DNA of 64,000 nt from Oceanobacillus sp. FSL K6-2867 (GTDB lineage Bacteria; Bacillota; Bacilli; Bacillales; Amphibacillaceae). Under the pieces are notes generated by a model. The model was not told the DNA's origin. It was given only the letters and a program-made list of their open reading frames with translations, and did no database searches. Location of the stretch: positions 1,550,001-1,614,000 of the forward strand of contig NZ_CP150144.1 of assembly GCF_037963145.1 (NCBI RefSeq), given 5' to 3'. Position 1 is the stretch's first letter. Each line of letters begins with the position of its first letter. Below are positions 51,642-60,910 of this stretch, piece after piece. The position numbers and the translations under genes were made by a program.

Positions 51642-53003
51642 ATGGAACATTTTGATGCAATTATTATCGGCTTTGGTAAAGGTGGTAAAACGTTAGCAGC
51701 ATCCCTTGCTAAGGCTGGAAAGCAAGTTGCTATGATAGAGCAATCTGCTGAACAATATGGTGGCACATGTATTAACATTGCCTGTATCCCAACAAAATCG
51801 CTTGCTTTTCAATCCGAACAGCAAGCAAAGTCCGGCGAATCCAAAGAGGACTATTACCAAGAAGCAATACAGGAAAAGGATCAGTTAACCTCTACTTTAA
51901 GAGAGAATAATTTTAAGATGCTTGATGATCAGGAAACAGTTACAGTATATACCGCAAAAGCTACGTTTATCGATGATAAAAAAATCAGGCTTAGATCAGA
52001 TTCTGAATCTCTTGAGCTAACTGCGGATAATTTTTTTATAAACACCGGCTCATCTCCAATCATTCCACCGCTTGATGGGATTGATGATACAGAAAATGTC
52101 TATACTTCTACAACACTCCAAGAGCGTCATGAACTGCCCGAAAAACTTGTTATCATCGGTGGTGGGTATATTGGTTTAGAATTTGCTTCGATGTATGCAA
52201 ACTTCGGTTCAAAGGTTACTGTAATTGACAGCTCTGAGGAATTCTTGCCGAATGATGATCGTGATATTGCCGATAAAGTACAAAAGATATTTGAAGAAAA
52301 AGGAATTACCTTACAACTAGAAAGCAGGGTAAAATCTGTTAAGAATAAAGATGGCGGCGTTGCTGTCACTTATCAGAGGGGCGATACAGCAAAAGAGATA
52401 ACTGGATCTGCCCTACTTGTTGCAACCGGCAGAAAGCCAAACACAGAAGGACTTGGGATAGAAAATACTTCCGTTCAAATGGATGATAAAGGAGCAATTA
52501 TTACAGATGATTACCTGAAGACAAATGCCGATCATATTTGGGCATTAGGGGATGTTAATGGTGGTCCGCAGTTTACTTACATTTCATTAGATGATTTTCG
52601 TATTGTTCGTGATCAACTATTTGATGATGGCTCTTATTCAAAAAAACAACGAAAAAATATACCGTATTCCGTTTTCATTGAACCTGTTCTGTCCCATGTA
52701 GGTTTAAATGAAAAGACAGCTAAAGAAGAGGGTATTAACTATAGAGCAGCATCTATTCCTGCAGCAGGTGTTCCTTATGCTCGTATTGTCAAACAAACAG
52801 ACGGACTTTTGAAGGCTCTTATTGACCCGGACACAGATGAAATCTTAGGGTGTACTTTATTTTGCGCAGGTTCACACGAATTAATCAATACCGTGAGAAT
52901 TGCCATGGAGGCTAAATTACCATACACACGATTAAAGGATAATATTTTCACACATCCATCCATGAGTGAAGCATTGAATAACTTGTTTTCAAGCTTTGAC
53001 TAA
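51642..53003 (+). CDS. pyridine nucleotide-disulfide oxidoreductase, RclA/MerA-like
   Basis: 453 residues; ATG 51642 follows AAAGGGTGA by 6 bases. FAD loop IIIGFGKGGKTLA (about 7-19), redox motif GGTCINIACIPTK with the two Cys five apart (about 39-51), NAD loop IIGGGYIGLEFAS (about 170-182), ALGDVNGG (about 300-307), and C-terminal HPSMSEALN with the partner-site His (about 438-446). These enzymes reduce oxidants; RclA, MerA and Har homologues reduce hypothiocyanous acid, others Hg(II). The Hg-binding C-terminal Cys pair is absent, so mercuric reductase is excluded. Confidence 0.88.
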   Translation: MEHFDAIIIGFGKGGKTLAASLAKAGKQVAMIEQSAEQYGGTCINIACIPTKSLAFQSEQQAKSGESKEDYYQEAIQEKDQLTSTLRENNFKMLDDQETVTVYTAKATFIDDKKIRLRSDSESLELTADNFFINTGSSPIIPPLDGIDDTENVYTSTTLQERHELPEKLVIIGGGYIGLEFASMYANFGSKVTVIDSSEEFLPNDDRDIADKVQKIFEEKGITLQLESRVKSVKNKDGGVAVTYQRGDTAKEITGSALLVATGRKPNTEGLGIENTSVQMDDKGAIITDDYLKTNADHIWALGDVNGGPQFTYISLDDFRIVRDQLFDDGSYSKKQRKNIPYSVFIEPVLSHVGLNEKTAKEEGINYRAASIPAAGVPYARIVKQTDGLLKALIDPDTDEILGCTLFCAGSHELINTVRIAMEAKLPYTRLKDNIFTHPSMSEALNNLFSSFD

Positions 53004-53011
53004 TGTATATC

Positions 53012-53037
53012 GGGGGCTTTTTAGAGCCCTTTTTATT
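53012..53037 (+). terminator. terminator after the disulfide reductase gene
   Basis: GGGCT and AGCCC pair around a short loop, followed by TTTTTATTTT. Confidence 0.75.
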
Positions 53038-53140
53038 TTGCAATTAATCAAAAGAAAGACCCATCTTCTGCCGAAATAAAAACAGAGTTTTATCTCAGAT
53101 TAATGGTAATAATTTCATTACAGCTTCACCGCTATATGGT

Positions 53141-54481
53141 ATGATGATGGTGATAACTATTAGAATAATTTTTAATGAATTACATACAGACTCAACAGAA
53201 GGCGAGTGGAAATCTATATTGAAAAAAAATCCATCATTAATTAAATTCAGTGATACAGATAGTGTAACGATTCCCCATTACTATGACTATGCAGTTGCAA
53301 TCGACAAAGTAAAAGAGTTATTCATTGAAAAACTTGGCTTTGAATTAAAGCTTTATGAAGCCGAAGAAGGACTTGAAATAGATGACACAATTGAACAAAT
53401 CCTTTCCCGAAATGAGACCGATATTGAGCTTTTAGCAAGTGTCTATGATGCTATCGGTACGTCTGCTATTACATATAACGATACAGAAAAATACATGATT
53501 AAACCGTCTCTCACAAATAATATTTTTTATTTTCCAAACTATGAGGTTGCTATCGTCAAAATACCTATCTATCAAAGTCATATGGAATATGAAAGGGAAT
53601 TCACCTTCGCAAGGAACGATGATGCTTTACTAAGCTTCCTTAACTTCATCACTGAAAAGCAAAGGGAATTTATGCTTGATGGTATTAATGTGCTCACCGA
53701 TACAGAGGATGGCTTAGAGCGTTCACGAGAACAAATTACCTATCAAATTAAACGAGAAGACATCCTTTTAGAGGAAGATGTAAAAACAGATATTTATCGT
53801 TCCATCGATGAATTTTTCTTAAAGAGCGGATCATTTTTCAAAACCTATAACATCCCATATAAACGTGGCATTCTATTATATGGCTCTCCTGGAAATGGCA
53901 AAACAACACTTGTCAAATCCATCGCAGGTAGTGTTGCCGCTCCAGTTGTTTATTGGCAGATTACCGAGTATACATCCAGCTACTCGATAAAAGAGGTTTT
54001 CTCTACTGTTACAAAAATGGCACCGATGATTCTTATCATTGAAGACATCGATTCTATGCCAGAAGAAGCACGTTCTGTATTCCTGAATACATTAGACGGT
54101 GCAACATCTAAGGAAGGCATCTTCTTGATTGGGACAACAAATTACCCAGAAAAAATCGATCCTGCCTTAATTAATCGAGCAGGACGTTTTGACCGTGCTT
54201 ATGAGATCAAACAGCCTGATGAACCATTACGAAATGAATACCTGCATAAAAAAGGATTAACACAATTTTTAGACGGAACAACGATTAACGAATTAGCAAA
54301 GCAAACAAAAGGATTATCTATTGCCCAGCTTAATGAGCTCTATATGTCAATTGCTCTCCAGTGGCATTATGAACAGCAGGTAAACGTCGAGAAAATTGTC
54401 AAAGACTTACAAGAGAATCAACGAAGAACAATAAGACAAGACTGGGAAACAGTAGAATACGCAGGGCGGTTAGGATTTTAA
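53141..54481 (+). CDS. AAA-family ATPase
   Basis: 446 residues. Residues 1-215 are an N-terminal domain without a family name that I recognise. The AAA module has Walker A GSPGNGKTT (about residues 249-257), Walker B MILIIEDID (about 299-307), sensor GTTNYPEKIDPALI (about 332-345) and an arginine finger in INRAGRFDR. It resembles B. subtilis YjoB, a sigma-W stress ATPase, in layout. It is probably a hexameric remodelling chaperone. The start is uncertain: ATG 53141 has no ribosome site and sits on a possible -10 box. Confidence 0.82.
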   Translation: MMMVITIRIIFNELHTDSTEGEWKSILKKNPSLIKFSDTDSVTIPHYYDYAVAIDKVKELFIEKLGFELKLYEAEEGLEIDDTIEQILSRNETDIELLASVYDAIGTSAITYNDTEKYMIKPSLTNNIFYFPNYEVAIVKIPIYQSHMEYEREFTFARNDDALLSFLNFITEKQREFMLDGINVLTDTEDGLERSREQITYQIKREDILLEEDVKTDIYRSIDEFFLKSGSFFKTYNIPYKRGILLYGSPGNGKTTLVKSIAGSVAAPVVYWQITEYTSSYSIKEVFSTVTKMAPMILIIEDIDSMPEEARSVFLNTLDGATSKEGIFLIGTTNYPEKIDPALINRAGRFDRAYEIKQPDEPLRNEYLHKKGLTQFLDGTTINELAKQTKGLSIAQLNELYMSIALQWHYEQQVNVEKIVKDLQENQRRTIRQDWETVEYAGRLGF

Positions 54482-54492
54482 AAAAGCCTGCT

Positions 54493-54533
54493 TGAAAAAT
54501 CTTGCTTCAATTAATATGAAGCAAGATTTTTTT
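54493..54533. terminator. terminator between AAA ATPase and LysE genes
   Basis: AAAAATCTTGCTTCA and TGAAGCAAGATTTTT form a 15-bp stem with T-runs on both strands. Confidence 0.9.
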
Positions 54534-54539
54534 AAGTTC

Positions 54540-55166
54540 CTATAAAAATTGACTCATAAACTCATAGCCAAAATACAAGCTAAACCCAAATAAAATAAAA
54601 GCAGCGAGGATGGAAACACCTTTTAGAATTTTTTGATTCAGAAACCGCCTCGTATAATGAATGACACTCATTAGTCCAATATCATGTACAAGTATACCGA
54701 GGAGGATTCCTGCTGCAACAACAACAAAGTGTGTGCCTGCTCCATCACTTAAAGAAGATATGAGCAATGGGCCAAATATTCCAATCCAAAAGACAATATT
54801 AGCTGGGGAAATTGCCATAAAGAAACCTGATGCATATGCTTTTGCCATCGATTTCTTCGGTGCCGTCCCACTGAAGTCAACCGGTGTTTTCGATTCTTTT
54901 AAACTATCAATCCCAATAATTAATAAAAATACAAATCCAACAAACCACATCACGGTTTCTACCAATGGATACGTCAGAAATTGGGAGAAGCCAAAATAAA
55001 TAAGCACAATTAATGTAAAATCAATGGTCATGCCGCCCAGACCCACAAACCAACCACTTAAAAAACCATTTCGCAGCGCTTGCTGAACCATTTGAACAGT
55101 CATTGCACCCGGTGTTAGCGAGAGTGCGAGTCCTAATAGAAAATAAGTAAGAAATGCTGTGATCAT
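54540..55166 (-). CDS. LysE family amino-acid exporter
   Basis: 208 residues from ATG 55166 (TGGAGC 6 bases upstream; the ATG at 55178 lacks a site). Six membrane segments; the LysE signature SLTPGAMTVQMVQQALRNGF lies near residues 16-35, with GLGGMTIDF and FFMAISPANIVFWIGIFGP (about 112-130). Exports amino acids or related molecules. Alone; the substrate is unknown. Confidence 0.9.
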   Translation of the reverse strand: MITAFLTYFLLGLALSLTPGAMTVQMVQQALRNGFLSGWFVGLGGMTIDFTLIVLIYFGFSQFLTYPLVETVMWFVGFVFLLIIGIDSLKESKTPVDFSGTAPKKSMAKAYASGFFMAISPANIVFWIGIFGPLLISSLSDGAGTHFVVVAAGILLGILVHDIGLMSVIHYTRRFLNQKILKGVSILAAFILFGFSLYFGYEFMSQFL

Positions 55167-55254
55167 ATGCTGCTCCATTCTGCATTTAATATTTGAATGA
55201 GAATATTATAGCGTTAAATGTATTTTTACACAACAAAATGAATTGTTATGCAAA

Positions 55255-55325
55255 CCTCAAAAGTGGAAGCGCCCGGTTAGCGACATACAGAATGCCCCCC
55301 GTACTTTGATTCCACAAGGCTGTTT
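55255..55325. repeat. degenerate dispersed-repeat-like sequence
   Basis: AGTGGAAGCGCCCGGTTAGCG is a G+C-rich patch like the GGAAGCGCC(C/T)GGTTAGC words that recur between Bacillus genes. The rest is decayed. Only one copy in the window. Confidence 0.35.
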
Positions 55326-55378
55326 AAAATAACTAAGGTATCCAAACATTCAAAATTTGTAGTTCTCAGTAAAATAAC

Positions 55379-55413
55379 AAAAACGTGATACTTCAATACG
55401 TATCACGTTTTTT
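55379..55413 (-). terminator. terminator of the ytr-like ABC operon
   Basis: AAAAACGTGATAC and GTATCACGTTTTT pair. On the minus strand a T-run follows. It is 6 bases past the last stop. Confidence 0.9.
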
Positions 55414-55418
55414 GTCTT

Positions 55419-56114
55419 TCACTCACTTACATTTAAATATTCAATATAAATATCATAGTTACTGCTAGTCTCAATTCCATTAGGTATACGCAAATAAAGC
55501 AGCTGAGTTCCCCACTCTATTTCAAAGCCACTCCACCATTTATCATTTTTCTTCGTAAACTGCTGCATCGGAAACTCTTTTGCAAAGGAGGAAAATCTTA
55601 ATTCCCTTGATTCAGCTAGTTCAATTACTAACTGATCAGAGTACAGTTGAAGATCGATCGGATTCATGTATTCTTGTACACTTTCACCATTCACATAAAT
55701 GGGTGTTTGATAAAAAGCCGCTTCAATTGTATTCCCATCGTATCTTTCAACGACAACATTTATCGTACCCATATCGTCACCTAAATAATCAATATAAAGC
55801 GTATCTTTCTCATATGGAAATTCCCATTCCGTTTCTAGATATTTTTGGTAGGATTCAATAGGTGCTCCTTCATAAAGCACATTGTATAGATCGTCACGGT
55901 TCATATCGTTATCCTTAGACTCAACATTCTCTACCTCTGAAACCGGAAAAAAATAATAAACCCCAACAGATATAATTAATAGTAAAAAGTATCCTAAAAG
56001 CATCCAATATCCTCTTTTAGCAGTAAATCGTTTACTCAGCTTTCCGGCCACTACGGCGATTGCCGCTATTATAAAAACCAAAAAAATGATTGGAAAAAGT
56101 TCAGAAACACTCAT
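55419..56114 (-). CDS. membrane-anchored protein of the ytr-like operon, unknown
   Basis: 231 residues. Two membrane segments at the start (about 8-24 and 36-54), then an extracytoplasmic domain of about 170 residues with beta strands (TLYIDYLGDDMGTINVVVE, GFEIEWGTQLLYLRIP). I do not recognise a family. It overlaps the permease by 4 bases, so it belongs to the transporter unit, perhaps as an accessory sensor subunit. Confidence 0.7.
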   Translation of the reverse strand: MSVSELFPIIFLVFIIAAIAVVAGKLSKRFTAKRGYWMLLGYFLLLIISVGVYYFFPVSEVENVESKDNDMNRDDLYNVLYEGAPIESYQKYLETEWEFPYEKDTLYIDYLGDDMGTINVVVERYDGNTIEAAFYQTPIYVNGESVQEYMNPIDLQLYSDQLVIELAESRELRFSSFAKEFPMQQFTKKNDKWWSGFEIEWGTQLLYLRIPNGIETSSNYDIYIEYLNVSE

Positions 56115-56860
56115 CGTCTCGCCTCCAATCGACTCGAAATTAGGATTGCACCAAGAAAACAGAGTATTGACGTTACAAGAATTTTTAAGATAAAGAACAG
56201 TGCATTCGTTTCTTGATAGTAAAATTCACTGAATCTAATAATTATAGCTGATTCGGTTTGTGCAATGGTAATTAGAATCCCAATCACAAGAACAGGTACA
56301 ATTACCGGCAGCATGCGGTGCAGCTGTGTAATCATTCCTAATAAATATCCAAATGAACCCAAAAGTATTAAATACAATATCATAGCTACGATTCCGATAA
56401 GCACATCGTTTAACTGATACGTAAATCCGTTTCCTATAATTGGATTCGTATCGATGAAAAAATATACAATAACACGCAGCAGAAAGCCTGCGAGAATAGT
56501 AGTGATTCCACCAATAGTACTAGCCAACAATAAAAATAGAGCATTTGACAGATTATTGCTTAATTGATTGGACACAAACGTAAATCCATTCTCCCGTTCT
56601 GCTTTCGTCGTTATCATAATCGCATGAATGACAATCCAGAGCATTGTTAACGTAATGACACTTGTGTTGGTATAAAGTATCGTATTTATAGATAAGTTAT
56701 TATTATACGAACCACTAGATCCATTGCCTCCCAGGGAAAAAAGAATCGCAAAGATCTGCAGGAATGCTAATGAGCTAAAAACTCCAGCATATGCCTTCAG
56801 TTTATATTGAAATTGTTTTTTCACAATCACTCCTAAACTCATTTTATTTAAAGACATCAT
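56111..56860 (-). CDS. ABC transporter permease of the ytr-like operon
   Basis: About 249 residues with six membrane segments (about 18-36, 55-78, 95-120, 135-160, 175-195, 222-240). TTG, ATG and ATG stand in a row at 56863-56855; ATG 56860 is used for its spacing from AGGGCGG. A short helix [17 protein letters not shown] after TM2 resembles the coupling helix of ABC-2 permeases. Overlaps the ATPase gene, so translation is coupled. Confidence 0.82.
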   Translation of the reverse strand: MMSLNKMSLGVIVKKQFQYKLKAYAGVFSSLAFLQIFAILFSLGGNGSSGSYNNNLSINTILYTNTSVITLTMLWIVIHAIMITTKAERENGFTFVSNQLSNNLSNALFLLLASTIGGITTILAGFLLRVIVYFFIDTNPIIGNGFTYQLNDVLIGIVAMILYLILLGSFGYLLGMITQLHRMLPVIVPVLVIGILITIAQTESAIIIRFSEFYYQETNALFFILKILVTSILCFLGAILISSRLEARR

Positions 56861-57734
56861 CAATACCGCCCTTCTGTTTACGAGTTAAGTAGACACATAG
56901 ATCACTAGCAGCTATAGAGGATACCTCTATCCCAAGCTGTTTCGCCTGCTCTAACGGAAAATAATCCCGCTTTACAACACAATACGTTGTATCCTTTCCT
57001 ATCTGCCTGCTATAGATGACTTCCTTATTTGCAGTCCACTGTTCAATAATCTCAGTTCTTCCCGTTAGACCAACAGCATATTCCTTCAGATCATCCATGG
57101 AAAGATGGAAATATTTTTTTCCTTGTTCAATCAATAAAACATCCTCTAATAAATCTTCAATTTCCTCTAAATGATGACTGGAAATCATAATTGTTCTCGG
57201 ATGAGCTAAATAGTCTTTTAACAGTGCACGATAGAAATCCTTTCTTACGGAGGCATCCATTCCAGTTGTCGGCTCATCAAACATGGTCAACGCGCATCTC
57301 GATGCCAGACCTATAATCATATTAAAGGTACTCTTCTTCCCTTTCGACAGGTGAACATGTATTTGCTTTGGGTGAAATGAAAAGTAGTCAAATAATCGTT
57401 CAGCAAGCCCAGCATCCCAATTCGGGTAAAACCTGCCAGCCTCCTTTAAAATTTCTGCTAAGGTTAATCTTCCAGAGAAACTCATTTGGTCATCCACATA
57501 AATCGCATTCGTAGATACGAAGAGATTTTGAAACGGCTGTTCATTAAATACGCGGACTTCCCCTGCTGTTTCATACCAATACCCTGCAAGAATTTTTAAA
57601 AGCGTTGTCTTCCCTGCCCCGTTACGTCCAATCAATCCAGTTATCGTATTCTCTTTAATTGTAATTGATAGGTCATTTAAAGCGTTTTGCTGCCCCTGTT
57701 TTTTGGTTAAATCTTTACACTCCACTACATTCAC
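56844..57734 (-). CDS. ABC transporter ATP-binding protein, YtrB-like
   Basis: 296 residues. Walker [10 protein letters not shown] (about residues 37-45), signature LSKGKKS (about 134-140, a common variant of LSGGQ), Walker [13 protein letters not shown] (about 155-166), switch SSHHLEE (about 190-196). A C-terminal domain of about 85 residues follows. Belongs with the GntR regulator and permease in the pattern of B. subtilis ytrABC, whose operon is induced by cell-wall antibiotics. Confidence 0.9.
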   Translation of the reverse strand: MNVVECKDLTKKQGQQNALNDLSITIKENTITGLIGRNGAGKTTLLKILAGYWYETAGEVRVFNEQPFQNLFVSTNAIYVDDQMSFSGRLTLAEILKEAGRFYPNWDAGLAERLFDYFSFHPKQIHVHLSKGKKSTFNMIIGLASRCALTMFDEPTTGMDASVRKDFYRALLKDYLAHPRTIMISSHHLEEIEDLLEDVLLIEQGKKYFHLSMDDLKEYAVGLTGRTEIIEQWTANKEVIYSRQIGKDTTYCVVKRDYFPLEQAKQLGIEVSSIAASDLCVYLTRKQKGGIDDVFK

Positions 57735-58117
57735 CGCGAATCCCCCTTGCGCTCTTTCATAATTTGCCTAAGCATTTCCACTAATTCATTTTCCGTAACA
57801 TGTAATCGCTCTGCTTCCAAAGCAACCTCCTGAAGCAATCCTTTTAGTGTCTGATTTTTCCGTTTATTCATAATGATTGTGAGTGCATCAGCTGTCACAA
57901 ACTTCCCCAAACCTCGCTTCGTATACAGAATTCCTTCATCAGCCAGAAGGTTTAATCCTTTGGCTGCTGTTGCTGGATTAATGGTAAATAACTCCGCAAG
58001 CTTATATTGCGAATAAACTTTATCATCTTTTGTAAGGTTGCCATTCAGTATTTCCGTTTCAATCCATTCAGAAATTTGAATATAGATTGGCTTGGACCCA
58101 TTCGCATTAAGAATCAA
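57731..58117 (-). CDS. GntR family regulator, YtrA subfamily
   Basis: 128 residues. TTG start with GAGGGGG 8 bases upstream. GntR winged helix at about residues 8-75 ([49 protein letters not shown]), then the short helical dimer tail typical of the YtrA branch. Overlaps the ATPase start by 4 bases. Probably represses its own operon through the dyad near the promoter. Confidence 0.9.
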   Translation of the reverse strand: MILNANGSKPIYIQISEWIETEILNGNLTKDDKVYSQYKLAELFTINPATAAKGLNLLADEGILYTKRGLGKFVTADALTIIMNKRKNQTLKGLLQEVALEAERLHVTENELVEMLRQIMKERKGDSR

Positions 58118-58140
58118 TCCTGCAACCCCCTCTCTAAACT

Positions 58141-58190
58141 AGTGCATTACTCGTGTAACTTAGTATATTACTTAAATTAGATAATTGCAA
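58141..58190 (-). promoter_or_regulatory. promoter and candidate GntR operator of the ytr-like operon
   Basis: On the minus strand TTGCAA (58185-58190), 17 bases, TATACT (58162-58167). Just downstream TTAC-TCGT-GTAA (58147-58158) is a dyad at the expected transcription start, where a repressor would block. Confidence 0.7.
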
Positions 58191-58265
58191 TATAGTCAGT
58201 AACATTTTTCAGTATTATGGTAAAATTAGAGTTATTAAATCTAAATAAAAATAGGAGTAATTTTC

Positions 58266-58841
58266 ATGAATATTGCTATGAATTCCTTCCCAATACTTGA
58301 AACAACCCGATTAAGATTACGAGAAATTAAAGAAACAGATGCAGCGAGCATGTTGGAATACCTTTCTGATAAAGAAGTAATGAAACACTACGGGCTTGAT
58401 CCTTTTCAAACAATAGAAGAAGCTTTTGATGAAATCTCATGGTATCAATCGACCTTAAAACAAAAAACAGGGATTAGATGGGGAATTACATTAAAAGAAG
58501 AAGATGTGGTTATTGGCAGCTGCGGCTTTCTTAATATTGCTTCACAGCATTACCGAAGTGAAATTGGTTACGAATTACATAGAAATTATTGGGGTAAGGG
58601 TATTGCAAGTGAAGCGCTTGGGGCTGTAATAGCTTACGGATTTGAACAATTGAAGCTCCAACGGATCCAAGCCTTAATAGAACCACCTAATATTGCTTCA
58701 ATAAAGCTAGCAGAGAAACAAGGATTTATGAGAGAAGGGTTACTGAGAAATTATGAATTTACCTGTGGTAAATTTGATGATATGTATATGTATTCCTTGT
58801 TGAGTCAAGACTTTTCTACGTCTATAAAAGGGAAATTGTAA
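58266..58841 (+). CDS. GNAT N-acetyltransferase, RimJ/RimL type
   Basis: 191 residues; ATG 58266 follows AGGAG. The GNAT core is clear: ETTRLRLREIKETDA near the start, WGITLKEEDVVIGSCGFLN (about 77-95), acetyl-CoA loop HRNYWGKGIASEALGAVI (about 106-123) and ASIKLAEKQGFMREGLLRNY (about 148-167). Probably acetylates an N-terminus or a small amine. Opposite orientation to the GntR operon. Confidence 0.92.
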   Translation: MNIAMNSFPILETTRLRLREIKETDAASMLEYLSDKEVMKHYGLDPFQTIEEAFDEISWYQSTLKQKTGIRWGITLKEEDVVIGSCGFLNIASQHYRSEIGYELHRNYWGKGIASEALGAVIAYGFEQLKLQRIQALIEPPNIASIKLAEKQGFMREGLLRNYEFTCGKFDDMYMYSLLSQDFSTSIKGKL

Positions 58842-58876
58842 AAGACACAGAATGGCTATAAACCATTCTGCGTCTT
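58842..58876. terminator. bidirectional terminator between GNAT and HAAS genes
   Basis: AAGACACAGAATGG and CCATTCTGCGTCTT pair with one mismatch; T content modest. Confidence 0.8.
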
Positions 58877-58892
58877 AAAATATACACTTCCT

Positions 58893-59894
58893 CTATTTTT
58901 TTCGCGCTCGAATAAATCCATCTATCGCATCCCAAATTAATCCAATGACAAGCAATACGAAAATCCAAAATGTAGATTGTTCCCAGATTTTCTGTCCGAC
59001 TTCATATTCCTCACTGCCAGCTGTGACAACACCAGCTTGAGCTAACTCATTCATAAAATCAGGGTTCCAGAAGGTGGGTCCACTAACCATAAGCAAAATG
59101 ACAGCCATAGAGATTGCATTCAATATCAACGTATACCCTGCTAGCTTATATGTCCATTTTCCAGAGACAAGCTTCAGACACTCTTTGATAATGCCAAAGC
59201 CAAATATAAGCAGGATAAACAATAAATACATACCATATGTTCTTTCATTTAGAAATGGAACAACTCCTGAAAAGCCATCATGAAATACCCATACACCAAA
59301 ATAATCACTTGAAAATGCCAAAATGACGATAAATATAGCGTAAAAAATAATTCCGGCAATTGATTCTCCACGTTTAATTTGTCGTTTTTCATCTGGTATA
59401 GGCGGCAAGTCAGATGGTTTCCATTCCGTATCAATTTGGATATCCTTCGCTTGATAGGCACCGAGATACTCCGGCAGTGCAAAGCCAAATGTCGTCCAGG
59501 CAAAAGCCATCGGAATTCCAGTTACAGTCGATACAATTAAATCAACAAAATGATCGAGTATCAAAACAGGATCGAGTATGGTTTGCACAACAAATATCAC
59601 GCCTAATATTGAGGCAACTGTAACAAGTACAATTTTCAAGACAATCAAATAGGAATCAAAAAGCTCTGGTCCAATTAGATACTTTTTTGCGCCACGGTAT
59701 TTATCTGCCAATTTTCTTGGGGTTCCTAATTCCAGTAGAACCTCCTCAACATCTTTATCGCTAATGTCTCTACTTCCAACACGTTCCTCCAGCATATCTT
59801 CAATTAAACCACGCAGTTCTTTTGCGATATCCTCCCTTTGTTCCTGCCGTAATTTTTGCGTCACCGCATAGATATACCGATCAATCATCTCCAT
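58893..59894 (-). CDS. HAAS-domain membrane protein
   Basis: 333 residues from ATG 59894 (AAAGGAGA 8 bases upstream). The frame is open 8 codons earlier but without spacing. Residues 1-85 form the HAAS helical domain (IDRYIYAVTQKLRQEQREDI, ELGTPRKLADKYRG), which is usually linked to a PadR regulator. Then six membrane segments (about 90-115, 125-145, 185-205, 215-238, 250-275, 305-325). It overlaps the padR gene by 14 bases. Probably a membrane sensor paired with PadR. Confidence 0.85.
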   Translation of the reverse strand: MEMIDRYIYAVTQKLRQEQREDIAKELRGLIEDMLEERVGSRDISDKDVEEVLLELGTPRKLADKYRGAKKYLIGPELFDSYLIVLKIVLVTVASILGVIFVVQTILDPVLILDHFVDLIVSTVTGIPMAFAWTTFGFALPEYLGAYQAKDIQIDTEWKPSDLPPIPDEKRQIKRGESIAGIIFYAIFIVILAFSSDYFGVWVFHDGFSGVVPFLNERTYGMYLLFILLIFGFGIIKECLKLVSGKWTYKLAGYTLILNAISMAVILLMVSGPTFWNPDFMNELAQAGVVTAGSEEYEVGQKIWEQSTFWIFVLLVIGLIWDAIDGFIRARKK

Positions 59895-60243
59895 TTTCAC
59901 CATCTCCTTTATTTTCAATTACATGATTCAAGCTTTCAACGATGTTTTTCCATTCAACGACAAGCAAATCATACACATTTTTCCCAGTTTCACTTAACAG
60001 ATAATACTTACGTGGTCTAGCTTCATTCGTATCCCATTTACTATCAAGCAACCCTTGTTTTTCCAGCCTTCTTAGCAATGGATATAATGTCCCTGGTTCA
60101 ACTTGAATTCCCTTCTCTGCGAGCATTGTGACGAGAGAGTATCCATATTGAGGATTTGAAAGCTGACTTAATACCCCAATCGTAATCGTCCCCCGGCGCA
60201 ATTCCTGCATTAATTTATCTAAGTGTTCTTTTTCATCGCTCAT
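59881..60243 (-). CDS. PadR family transcriptional regulator
   Basis: 120 residues from ATG 60243 (TTTAGGAG 8 bases upstream). The PadR winged helix covers about residues 10-85 (RRGTITIGVLSQLSNPQYGYSL, VEPGTLYPLLRRLEKQGLLDS, RPRKYYLLSETG). The C-terminal helix aids dimer formation. First gene of the padR-HAAS pair. A palindrome fills the spacer of its promoter. Confidence 0.93.
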   Translation of the reverse strand: MSDEKEHLDKLMQELRRGTITIGVLSQLSNPQYGYSLVTMLAEKGIQVEPGTLYPLLRRLEKQGLLDSKWDTNEARPRKYYLLSETGKNVYDLLVVEWKNIVESLNHVIENKGDGENGDD

Positions 60244-60262
60244 GTTATCAACTCCTAAACTC

Positions 60263-60292
60263 ATTATAGTGTACGTCGCACACTATTGTAAA
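60263..60292 (-). promoter_or_regulatory. padR promoter with PadR-type operator in its spacer
   Basis: On the minus strand TTTACA (60287-60292), 18 bases, TATAAT (60263-60268). The dyad ATAGTGT-ACGTCGC-ACACTAT (60266-60286) fills the spacer, a direct arrangement for self-repression. Confidence 0.8.
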
Positions 60293-60381
60293 GTGCATAT
60301 TATTATAAAAAATAAATTATATTTTAGTTGACAAATACAGGATATCCGCTTATTATCACAATCAATTAAGGAGCGAAAAAA

Positions 60382-60834
60382 ATGAAAATATATGTTGATG
60401 CAGATGCATGCCCAGTAAAGGATGTCATTATGAAAGAGGCTGGTATATTTAAAATTCCAGTTATTTTAGTCACAAGCCTGTCGCATTTTTCCCGTGCTGA
60501 AAATCCCACTGGTGTGGAAACCATTTATGTTGATTCAGGTGCAGATGCAGCTGACTACCGCATTATGAAGCTTGCAGAAAGAGGCGACTTCATCGTTACT
60601 CAGGACTATGGATTAGCATCACTTGGCCTTGCAAAAGGATGTATTGTGTTGCACCATAAAGGATTTGTCTATACGAATGACAATATTGATCAGCTCCTGC
60701 AAACGAGATACTTAAGTGCCATGGCGAGAAAAAGTGGGCAACGTACAAAAGGACCGAAAGCTTTTACCCATGAGGATAGAGAGATGTTTAGGGAGATTTT
60801 CAAACAGAAGCTGGAGGAATTTCATGACAGATAA
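60382..60834 (+). CDS. yqxD: UPF0178/DUF188 family protein YqxD
   Basis: 150 residues. [16 protein letters not shown] at the start, [34 protein letters not shown] (about 51-84, seen as DAADYRIM and TQDYGLA motifs) define the YaiI/YqxD family, a PIN-like fold with clustered Asp residues that suggest a metal site or nuclease. No activity is established. ATG follows AAGGAGCG. Confidence 0.93.
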   Translation: MKIYVDADACPVKDVIMKEAGIFKIPVILVTSLSHFSRAENPTGVETIYVDSGADAADYRIMKLAERGDFIVTQDYGLASLGLAKGCIVLHHKGFVYTNDNIDQLLQTRYLSAMARKSGQRTKGPKAFTHEDREMFREIFKQKLEEFHDR

Positions 60835-60860
60835 TTACATTAGCTTCTGTCTGAATGCAG

Positions 60861-60892
60861 AAAAGTCCCCGCCAGTATAAACTAGCGGGGAC
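60861..60892. terminator. bidirectional terminator between yqxD and the phosphotransferase gene
   Basis: GTCCCCGC and GCGGGGAC pair; on the minus strand TTTTCT follows. Confidence 0.8.
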
Positions 60893-60910
60893 ATATTTCC
60901 TTGTTTCTTT

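Noticed and set aside
53141..53146. Mercuric reductase as function of the preceding disulfide reductase
   Set aside because: The enzyme at 51642-53003 lacks the C-terminal Cys pair and the N-terminal metal-binding domain of mercuric reductases.
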